From: an uncultured Porphyromonadaceae bacterium
Lineage (GTDB): Bacteria; Bacteroidota; Bacteroidia; Bacteroidales; Muribaculaceae
Assembly: GCA_947649495.1 (NCBI GenBank)
Contig: CANSRU010000003.1
Location: 109,335-173,334 of the forward strand
Direction: 5' to 3'
Length of the DNA stretch: 64,000 nucleotides
Shown: in pieces, positions 8,411-15,272 of the stretch
How positions within the stretch are numbered: the stretch's first letter is position 1
How the letters are laid out: each line of letters begins with the position of its first letter
The notes under the pieces: model-generated
Told to the model about the DNA's origin: nothing
Database searches by the model: none
What the model saw: the letters and a program-made list of their open reading frames with translations, nothing else
Made by a program: the position numbers and the translations under genes

Positions 8411-9151
8411 ATGAAACGATTGCTATTGTTGTCAATTCTATTGATAGGTGTGAGTTGCTATGCCTCCAGAAATGTAAGAATTATGACATATAACATCCGT
8501 AACGGCATAGGAATTGACGAAACTATGAATATTGAACGTACTGCCGATGTGATTTCTGAGGTTTGTCCTGATCTGATAGCTGTTCAGGAAGTGGATAGCG
8601 TGACAGGCAGAAGCAACGGTACCTATATACTTGGAGAGCTCGCAGCAAGAACGGGAATGCAGCCTTATTATTCCCCAGCTATAGACTTTGATGGAGGTAA
8701 ATATGGCATAGGTATATTAAGCAAGGAATCACCATCGAAGGTTGTCAAAATGGCTCTTCCCGGCCGCGAAGAAGCCCGCACATTGCTTCTGTTGGAGTTT
8801 GCCGATTATCTGTTTTGCTGTACACATCTAAGTCTGACTGAGGAAGATAGAGCCGAATCAATCAGGATTATATCAACGTTGCCTGTTAGATTCGACAAAC
8901 CGCTGTTCATAGCCGGAGATTTCAACGACATTCCCAATAGTAAGGATATGGCAAAACTGCGGGATTCGTTCACCATGCTCAATAATCCGGAAACAAACAC
9001 ATTCCCTTCAGATGCCCCATCGGAGACATTAGATTATATAATGGTATCAAAGGATAGCTCTATGGTGAAAGTTGAATCGACAAACGTTGTGGAAACAACA
9101 GCATCCGATCATAGACCAGTAATAGTTAATATAACATTAAACGATAAATAA
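8411..9151 (+). CDS. secreted endonuclease/exonuclease/phosphatase family hydrolase
   Basis: A 246-residue EEP-superfamily metal-dependent phosphoesterase with a signal peptide (residues 1-19, ending CYA). The catalytic motifs are in order: MTYNIRNG (Asn, about 25-32), AVQEVDS (metal-binding Glu), IAGDFNDIP (Asp/Asn pair) and SDHRPV (Asp-His). The set is complete, so an active enzyme is expected. Substrates in the family range from DNA to phospholipids and inositol phosphates, and the sequence does not decide. Export suggests a periplasmic or surface phosphodiesterase. The next gene starts 2 nt after the stop, so the two are co-transcribed. Confidence 0.88.
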   Translation: MKRLLLLSILLIGVSCYASRNVRIMTYNIRNGIGIDETMNIERTADVISEVCPDLIAVQEVDSVTGRSNGTYILGELAARTGMQPYYSPAIDFDGGKYGIGILSKESPSKVVKMALPGREEARTLLLLEFADYLFCCTHLSLTEEDRAESIRIISTLPVRFDKPLFIAGDFNDIPNSKDMAKLRDSFTMLNNPETNTFPSDAPSETLDYIMVSKDSSMVKVESTNVVETTASDHRPVIVNITLNDK

Positions 9152-9153
9152 AT

Positions 9154-9534
9154 ATGGAAAATGGATATCCGGTAAAGGAATACCGTAGGCCGGTAAAACG
9201 CTATTGTCAGACATTGGATTTGCGTGACAACCCCGAGTTAATAGCTGAATACCGCAAGCGACATAGCCGCGACCATATATGGCCGGAGATATTGCGGGGA
9301 ATACGGGAAGTTGGCATCCTGGAAATGGAAATATATATTCTTGGCACAAGATTAGTGATGATAGTTGAAACCCCGATGGATTTCAATTGGGATGAAGCAA
9401 TGTCACGTCTCAACACACTGCCCCGCCAAACGGAATGGGAGGAATACATGTCGATATTCCAGAATGCGGAGCCGGGTATGTCGTCGGCCGAGAAGTGGCG
9501 TCCGATGGAACGCATGTTCCATTTATATGAATAG
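9154..9534 (+). CDS. rhaM: L-rhamnose mutarotase family protein
   Basis: A 126-residue protein of the RhaM/YiiL dimeric alpha+beta-barrel family, which interconverts the anomers of L-rhamnose or related 6-deoxysugars. Diagnostic segments are YCQTLDLRDNPELIAEY, the His in KRHSRDHIWPEI, and MEIYILGTRLVMIVE. It is somewhat longer than the 104-residue E. coli enzyme because of its C-terminal tail. No rhamnose catabolic genes lie nearby. Its operon partner is a secreted hydrolase, and the convergent neighbour (stop-to-stop gap of 3 nt) is a GH110 glycosidase, so a role in host- or polysaccharide-sugar use is plausible but inferred. Confidence 0.82.
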   Translation: MENGYPVKEYRRPVKRYCQTLDLRDNPELIAEYRKRHSRDHIWPEILRGIREVGILEMEIYILGTRLVMIVETPMDFNWDEAMSRLNTLPRQTEWEEYMSIFQNAEPGMSSAEKWRPMERMFHLYE

Positions 9535-9537
9535 GGG

Positions 9538-11319
9538 CTACTGCTCCCCTACCTGTATCTTGGCATCGGTGACGCGCTCAAGCAGCACCGGTGCCTTGTT
9601 CCAATGAAATGCCGGATAAGACGTATTGTGCCGTACACGATTGTTCATGAATGTAAGGCCGGATACGGACTTGGCATAGAGCAGCGGGATATCGAATGTG
9701 TCAAATTCATTATCGTATATAGTGACACCGCTGTGGAAATATCCTTTCTGGTTTTTCAGATCAGGAATTTCGGGATAAATCGATATCACTGCGTTTGTAA
9801 ACTGGAACATATTGGTAAGCGCATTGACAAACTTATTGTTGCGTATAACCACATCGCGGCATGCCCCTGTTTCAAACCAGCCGTTGCAATCGCCGCACAG
9901 CAATATTGCCGTACCGGATGTGTGGTCAAAAATATTGCGTTCGGCCACAACTTTACGTGGAGTGCTGAACAAGGCTCCACGCGCACGGTTGTTGCGCACA
10001 ATATTGCCTGCAAACAAAATTTCAGGTGTCCATGTCAGATTTTCCATTCCATAAGAACCGCAACTCAAATCCAAATCTTCGCTTAACGGTTCCGTAAATG
10101 ATATAATAAATTGCTTTGCTCCGGCCACAGAATTTCTATCGTAAGGCACAATGCTTTCAATCACCATTGAAGTGCCGAAATTGTCCATGGTTTTGGATGA
10201 TATGAATTGAACTGAATCGCCGGGTTCACCCCATCTGAATCCAAATGCCTGAGGATGCATATATTCTCCAATCACGCTGCGTTCATCTATTTTACGCATC
10301 ACTTTCAGATATGTTCCATGAACATTTATGGCATCGTCCATCATTCCTTCATATAGGCCTCCGGTAGACAAGATGCGACCTTTACAACCGGAAAAATGTG
10401 TGGCATCGGCCTGAGTTGTGAAATATCGCAAATCATCGTCCCCTTTCAGACATACATTGAAGTTTCGTAATGTAATGTTTTCTGTCATCTGGGCAAGTAA
10501 ACCCATTCCTTCGGCATAATGAATAGTGACATTTTCCAAAGATACATCCCTGCTATCTGCTATAAATACCCCGGGGGCTGGACGATCGTATGTCCGCATG
10601 GCCACAATCGTACCCGGAATTAATTTATTATTACGCCATGGGGCGGTGATCAACCCCGGTTTATCCTCTGTCAGATTCTCTGTTCCAACCGATATATCAC
10701 TGGTATTGTACACCAGATGCCTTGTGCCAGGTTCAAAGGCTATTCCGGCACAAGGCACATTTTCCCAGCCATGCCCTTTGGCCACAAACCGCCCATTGCG
10801 AACTTCATAGTCAACCCATGGTGCCGGCGCATATTTAATCACGCCAGACACTGTATCGTTTTCCACAATCGTTATCTGTGAGATGTGCGGTTTTTCAAAG
10901 TCAATACTTAGATTAGCCAGCCGGAAATTCTTTACCCCAAGCATTGCCACAGGTAACATCTGTCCATGAAATATCAGTTGGGCTCCATTTCCATTGAGTA
11001 CGACACTATCAACCCCCTCCAGGCAAATACCAATGGATTTAGGCTGATTCTGATCGTGGTTTGATATATATAACTCGCGAGAGTATTTTTTGTCAGGATA
11101 GAAATCATAGCGTCCGGGGGCAAGAGAGAGTTCAATCGCACCTGATTTAGATGTTTTGTTTTTTAATGCTTTGGATATAGCCCGATTGATAGTGACAGTA
11201 GAGTTCTGCTTGCTGTCAGCTTTAACTCCCAGCGTATTAAGGTTTATTGTTGTAGCGACAGATATCTGTGCCGATAAGAAGGCTGTGATAAGTGTTAAGA
11301 TAATTTGCGGTCTCTTCAT
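9538..11319 (-). CDS. GH110 alpha-1,3-galactosidase (beta-helix)
   Basis: A 593-residue exported right-handed beta-helix enzyme of glycoside hydrolase family 110, which removes terminal alpha-1,3-linked galactose (blood-group B and linear alpha-Gal structures). The signal peptide spans residues 1-22. The family signature is strong: YISNHDQNQPKS, ADATHFSGCKG and GLYEGMMDDAINVHG. Aspartates at 305, 328 and 329 have the spacing of the catalytic acid and base aspartates described for GH110. A subfamily B enzyme (linear alpha-1,3-Gal) is possible but not decidable here. It lies 19 nt downstream of the DUF4421 gene in the same orientation, so the two are probably co-transcribed. No SusC/SusD pair is nearby, so this is not a canonical PUL. 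Confidence 0.88.
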   Translation of the reverse strand: MKRPQIILTLITAFLSAQISVATTINLNTLGVKADSKQNSTVTINRAISKALKNKTSKSGAIELSLAPGRYDFYPDKKYSRELYISNHDQNQPKSIGICLEGVDSVVLNGNGAQLIFHGQMLPVAMLGVKNFRLANLSIDFEKPHISQITIVENDTVSGVIKYAPAPWVDYEVRNGRFVAKGHGWENVPCAGIAFEPGTRHLVYNTSDISVGTENLTEDKPGLITAPWRNNKLIPGTIVAMRTYDRPAPGVFIADSRDVSLENVTIHYAEGMGLLAQMTENITLRNFNVCLKGDDDLRYFTTQADATHFSGCKGRILSTGGLYEGMMDDAINVHGTYLKVMRKIDERSVIGEYMHPQAFGFRWGEPGDSVQFISSKTMDNFGTSMVIESIVPYDRNSVAGAKQFIISFTEPLSEDLDLSCGSYGMENLTWTPEILFAGNIVRNNRARGALFSTPRKVVAERNIFDHTSGTAILLCGDCNGWFETGACRDVVIRNNKFVNALTNMFQFTNAVISIYPEIPDLKNQKGYFHSGVTIYDNEFDTFDIPLLYAKSVSGLTFMNNRVRHNTSYPAFHWNKAPVLLERVTDAKIQVGEQ

Positions 11320-11338
11320 GGTTTATTATATAGGTTTT

Positions 11339-12469
11339 TTAAAATCTTGCGCCGACTATCAGCGACAAAGACTCTATTGTGTTGAAAAATGCATATTTAC
11401 TATTGAGATACAGACTCCCATCTATCCGGCCGTTAAGAGAAGCGAACATGGCACGGTGATTGTAAACGACGGAAAATCGCCCAAGAAAATTTGTAGCCAA
11501 CATTTTTTTACGTCCTTCCGTTGACATAGAGTAAGAATGTCTGTATCCAATTGATTGACCGACCGTGATATTTACCAACCATTTGCGTGGAACGATGGCC
11601 CAATTGTGGGCATAACCGCCCATCAGACCATAGTCAGCATATCTGAAATGGTATTTATCGCTGAGAAGTGGCAAATAAAGTTTCATCTCATCAGGAAGAG
11701 ATGTGAAATCGAGGTCTATCATCTGATAGTTGAAACTGAAACCCGCAAAGGCGGTGCCTGCACTTTTTAGCTGATATTTTGAAAATGAATATGCTGCCGC
11801 TTGTGAATATTTCCTGTAGTTGAAGAAGTATACCACATTGCCGGTAAGAGATTTGTGTTTGATATCATTGAATGGCATCGAATGATGCTTGACCTTGTCG
11901 TAATCGCCGAAGTGAGTGATGTACGCATCTCCTTCGTTTACTGTATAGTCCAATTGAGCTGAAAAGCGTGAACAGGTGAAATTGAAATCAAGATTCTTTC
12001 GTTGTTTGTTGGAATTGCTGAACCAATTATTGACTTTTGCCGTGTAACCTACTGAACCCGCCATAAAACTGATATACGCGCCAAGGTCATCGTAGATTGA
12101 GGAGCGGATATGAATCATATCCCGGGAACGAGGCGCAAACATAAGCATATAGCTTTCCATCCAATTATAGCTTTTTGAATGTACCTTCCAATTCTTCCCG
12201 GTACCCTCCACGTATGTGGTATCGTATGAATTGAACGTCTTGTCTCCCCAGTCATAGACTTTCAGACAGAACCGGGGAAACCGGGGATAATCTATTTCTG
12301 GGTCGTGTATTTTAAAACCATTGGCCATCAATTGTCTGTACCAAGGCACATCGCGGCGCGCGATGCTGTCGGATGCCGATTGTATTACACGCGTGCTGTC
12401 CGGTGCAGCATGAGTGCTTCCGGACAGCATTATGATGATTAATACAAGCAGTATACGGAGATTGGCCAT
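11339..12469 (-). CDS. DUF4421 family outer-membrane-like protein
   Basis: A 376-residue protein with signal peptide (1-21, ending THA). It is dominated by alternating amphipathic strands with aromatic ends and closes on a C-terminal Phe (LSLIVGARF), the pattern of an outer-membrane beta-barrel. Segments such as NSYDTTYVEGTGKNWK and VVYFFNYRKYSQAAAYSFSK resemble the DUF4421 family of Bacteroidales. Function is unknown. It is first in a two-gene operon with the GH110 gene. A -7 element at 12490-12497 gives a leader of about 15 nt. The family name is from pattern memory; the barrel prediction is firmer. Confidence 0.7.
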   Translation of the reverse strand: MANLRILLVLIIIMLSGSTHAAPDSTRVIQSASDSIARRDVPWYRQLMANGFKIHDPEIDYPRFPRFCLKVYDWGDKTFNSYDTTYVEGTGKNWKVHSKSYNWMESYMLMFAPRSRDMIHIRSSIYDDLGAYISFMAGSVGYTAKVNNWFSNSNKQRKNLDFNFTCSRFSAQLDYTVNEGDAYITHFGDYDKVKHHSMPFNDIKHKSLTGNVVYFFNYRKYSQAAAYSFSKYQLKSAGTAFAGFSFNYQMIDLDFTSLPDEMKLYLPLLSDKYHFRYADYGLMGGYAHNWAIVPRKWLVNITVGQSIGYRHSYSMSTEGRKKMLATNFLGRFSVVYNHRAMFASLNGRIDGSLYLNSKYAFFNTIESLSLIVGARF

Positions 12470-12489
12470 TATGTCAATTATTGTAACTG

Positions 12490-12497
12490 CAAATATA
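12490..12497 (-). promoter_or_regulatory. promoter -7 for DUF4421-GH110 operon
   Basis: Minus-strand TATATTTG, a full TAnnTTTG match, about 20 nt before the ATG at 12469. Confidence 0.5.
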
Positions 12498-12505
12498 ATC
12501 TAATT

Positions 12506-13546
12506 TTAATACATGGGGGTAAATGGGGCTGTTTTTTGTAGCTCAGAAGTAATGTCACCGACATTGCGGGTATGCTTTGACGTATCAAATTTCAATACCG
12601 GAGCCCCCTTTCTCAAATCGCATTTGTTCAAATCTATATAATATACTCCCAGATTGGTGGCGATATCAAAATAATATCTTTTATCACGGATATTAGCAAA
12701 TGAACGCCATTGGGTAGACGACACATTAGGTTCTGTCTCGATAGCATATTGATAAGGTACGGATACATTCATCAATATACTTCTTACAATAGCAAAACCG
12801 AGGTCGGCATCGCCGGTCTTTTTAACATGAGTGTCAAAATAATATCCACGCACGAATCGGTCAGGGCTCTTCACGGTCCCCGGAAGCATATTTCCACCGC
12901 CCACTTTCAGCCAATAATCGTTGATAGCAGTCATGGCCGGGAACTGCGGATCGTTTGTCATAACCGGAATGTCCTGCCCTTCATATATCTTAATGTCACC
13001 TTTGTCGAATTCGATTATCGCACATTTGCCTGTAGAATCTGTAACTCCCCAGTGCAACGCCGATACAGTGCCACCATCAAAGGTCGCTCCTGATATGGTG
13101 AAATCATGCTTCCTAAGTGTTTCTACGACCTCTCCGGTAGTCGCGTTCATGTCAAGCAGCCATGCAACAAACACAGCCAGCGACATGGGACGCCGTCCGG
13201 TGGTGTTGTCGTTGACATACACGGCATCCTTACAAAAGAGTCCACTTACCACGAGCCCCTTTTCATTCATTCCCTCGGTTACTCCGCCATCGTAGCCCAC
13301 GGCATATACAGCTCCATATCGCGAGGTCCATTCTACGGCTCCGGGCGTTGTATTTCCAATCTTTTTAATCCCCTTTGGGTAGACATACAGATTGGTAGGT
13401 ATGGGTGTTTTCCAATCAAGTGAGCGACCAACAATGCGCAGCGAATCATTTCCCTTATACAACACTCGTGAGCATGCACCGGCATCAACGGGCTGAACTG
13501 CGGCCATAAGTATCGCACCTGCTATCAGGCATAATGTACGTTTCAT
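12506..13546 (-). CDS. choloylglycine hydrolase family linear amide hydrolase (bile salt hydrolase / penicillin acylase type)
   Basis: A 346-residue N-terminal-nucleophile hydrolase. The likely start is the ATG at 13546 (MKRTLCLIAG); an earlier in-frame ATG at 13567 would only lengthen the signal peptide. Cleavage of the signal peptide after ...VDAGA would expose Cys25 as the catalytic N-terminal nucleophile (CSRVLYKG). Supporting family motifs are GRSLDWKTPIPTNLYVYPKG, GMNEKGLVVSGLF, the TNDPQF loop and a final domain with a conserved Arg. Members deconjugate bile salts or hydrolyse penicillin V, N-acyl homoserine lactones or other N-acyl amides. Substrate cannot be read from the sequence. 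Periplasmic export and a single-gene transcription unit are predicted. Confidence 0.85.
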   Translation of the reverse strand: MKRTLCLIAGAILMAAVQPVDAGACSRVLYKGNDSLRIVGRSLDWKTPIPTNLYVYPKGIKKIGNTTPGAVEWTSRYGAVYAVGYDGGVTEGMNEKGLVVSGLFCKDAVYVNDNTTGRRPMSLAVFVAWLLDMNATTGEVVETLRKHDFTISGATFDGGTVSALHWGVTDSTGKCAIIEFDKGDIKIYEGQDIPVMTNDPQFPAMTAINDYWLKVGGGNMLPGTVKSPDRFVRGYYFDTHVKKTGDADLGFAIVRSILMNVSVPYQYAIETEPNVSSTQWRSFANIRDKRYYFDIATNLGVYYIDLNKCDLRKGAPVLKFDTSKHTRNVGDITSELQKTAPFTPMY

Positions 13547-13652
13547 ATCAAAAAACATTAAATTCAATATAATTATGTAACATAACCACGGCTCATAATG
13601 TTTAAAATATCCAATTGAGATATAATGCTATCCAAAAACTCCACATAGGGCA

Positions 13653-13680
13653 TTTGTCTCGTTTTTTTTGGCTACTTTTG
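13653..13680 (+). promoter_or_regulatory. promoter for mlaE-mlaF
   Basis: TTTG (13653-13656), a 16-bp spacer, then TACTTTTG (13673-13680). The -7 ends 19 nt before the ATG at 13700. Confidence 0.5.
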
Positions 13681-13699
13681 CAATGTCATATTACTTATT

Positions 13700-14449
13700 A
13701 TGGTATTTCATCATTCAATATCAAACTTCGGGAAATATTGCCTGTTCATGCGTTCGGTATTCGGCCGCCCCAACCGTTGGAAGGTCACAATGCAACGCAC
13801 TTTGTTTGAAATAAACAAACTTGGGGTTGATTCGATTCCTTTGGTGATAATAATATCCCTATTCATAGGTGCGGTAATCGCCATACAGATGCAGCTCAAC
13901 ACTGAATCGCCACTCATGCCTGCCTATGCAGTCGGCCTGGCCACTCGCGACATTGTGTTGCTCGAATTCTCCAATTCAATACTTTGCCTGATTCTCGCGG
14001 GAAAAGTCGGCTCAAATATCGCTTCGGAAATAGGCACTATGCGTGTTACTGAACAGATAGATGCATTGGAAATAATGGGTGTGAATTCGGCTAACTTCCT
14101 TGTGCTGCCAAAAGTGGTAGGGTTTATATTCTTCATGCCGGTACTGGTAGCTTTCTGTATCGCCACATCACTGCTCGGAGGATATCTTGTGGCCGTGTTC
14201 ACCGATATCATCACGGTGTCAAGATATGTCTATGGCATTCAGGCCATGTTCATAGAGTGGTATGTATGGTATGGATTTATCAAGTCGCTGTTCTTCGCTT
14301 TTATAATAAGTACTGTTTCCTCGTTTTGCGGCTACTATGTGAAAGGTGGAGCGCTCGAGGTTGGAAAGGCAAGCACAGACGCTGTTGTATCCAGCAGCAT
14401 ACTGATACTGTTATTGGATGTTATTCTTACTAAACTGTTGCTGCAATGA
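13700..14449 (+). CDS. mlaE: MlaE-type ABC transporter permease
   Basis: A 249-residue permease of the MlaE/YrbE family, the inner-membrane subunit of retrograde or anterograde phospholipid transporters that maintain outer-membrane lipid asymmetry. An amphipathic N-terminal helix (NFGKYCLFMRSVFGRPNRW) precedes about five membrane segments. The family hallmarks IGAVIAIQMQ and SEIGTMRVTEQIDALEIMG (coupling helix) are present. It overlaps the ATPase gene by 4 nt (ATGA). The substrate-binding MCE protein (MlaD) is not adjacent within this window, since the next gene downstream is on the other strand. Confidence 0.92.
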   Translation: MVFHHSISNFGKYCLFMRSVFGRPNRWKVTMQRTLFEINKLGVDSIPLVIIISLFIGAVIAIQMQLNTESPLMPAYAVGLATRDIVLLEFSNSILCLILAGKVGSNIASEIGTMRVTEQIDALEIMGVNSANFLVLPKVVGFIFFMPVLVAFCIATSLLGGYLVAVFTDIITVSRYVYGIQAMFIEWYVWYGFIKSLFFAFIISTVSSFCGYYVKGGALEVGKASTDAVVSSSILILLLDVILTKLLLQ

Positions 14450-15216
14450 TTGAAGTAAAAAATTTGACAAAATCATTTGACGGCAAAACCATACTTCATG
14501 GGGTGGATGCCACGTTCTACACCGGTAAGACCAATCTTATAATCGGACAGAGTGGTTCTGGAAAAACCGTCTTGGTCAAATCCCTTGTCGGACTGTTGAC
14601 GCCCGACAGCGGTGAAATCCTGTATGATGGACGCGACCTTCTGACAATGGACTCTGATCAGATAAAACAATTGCGACAGGAGATCGGAATGCTTTTCCAA
14701 GGCTCCGCATTGTTTGACTCCGAAACAGTGTTGGGCAATGTCATGTTCCCGTTGGTAATGTTCTCAGATATGACAAAGGCAGAGATGCTCGACCGTGCAC
14801 ACTTCTGCCTTGAACGAGTGAATCTGAAAGGTGCAGACAATAAATATCCATCTGAAATTTCCGGGGGCATGCAGAAACGTGTGGCCATAGCGCGCGCCAT
14901 AGCCCTTAATCCCAAATACCTGTTCTGCGATGAACCGAATTCGGGGCTTGATCCTAAAACATCGATTCTGATAGATGAACTTCTGAGTGATATAACGCAC
15001 GAGTATGGCATAACTACAATAATCAATACTCACGATATGAACTCAGTGCTCGGAATTGGCGAAAATATCATATTCATAAACAAGGGCTACCGTGAGTGGA
15101 CAGGAAACAACGAAGCCATATTCCATTCCGCTAACGAAGCTCTAAATCAGTTTGTATTCGCCACTGAACTGTTTCAGCGAGTCAAGGAATACATAATGAA
15201 CACCGCACATAAATAA
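14446..15216 (+). CDS. mlaF: MlaF-type ABC transporter ATP-binding protein
   Basis: A 256-residue ABC ATPase, partner of the preceding MlaE permease. Walker A is GQSGSGKT at 34-41, followed by the Q-loop (MLFQGSALFDSETV), the signature ISGGMQKRVAIARA and Walker B LFCDEPNSGLDP. The H-loop is INTHD. All catalytic motifs are intact. The SETVxxNVMFP segment and GGMQKRVAIARAIAL are typical of MlaF rather than of sugar or peptide importers. Translation is coupled to mlaE through the ATGA overlap. A bidirectional hairpin terminator follows. Confidence 0.93.
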   Translation: MIEVKNLTKSFDGKTILHGVDATFYTGKTNLIIGQSGSGKTVLVKSLVGLLTPDSGEILYDGRDLLTMDSDQIKQLRQEIGMLFQGSALFDSETVLGNVMFPLVMFSDMTKAEMLDRAHFCLERVNLKGADNKYPSEISGGMQKRVAIARAIALNPKYLFCDEPNSGLDPKTSILIDELLSDITHEYGITTIINTHDMNSVLGIGENIIFINKGYREWTGNNEAIFHSANEALNQFVFATELFQRVKEYIMNTAHK

Positions 15217-15218
15217 GT

Positions 15219-15249
15219 AATCGGCGCTACCTTTTGGATAGCGCCGATT
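15219..15249. terminator. bidirectional terminator between mlaF and EF-G paralogue
   Basis: 11-bp perfect stem AATCGGCGCTA (15219-15229) / TAGCGCCGATT (15239-15249) with a 9-nt loop, followed by the T-rich sequence ATTTATTTC. It separates two convergent genes. Confidence 0.8.
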
Positions 15250-15272
15250 ATTTATTTCAGCTGAGCAGCCGA

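Noticed and set aside
9604..10086. 160-codon plus-strand frame inside the GH110 gene
   Set aside because: Antisense to the conserved beta-helix coding sequence; no family resemblance.
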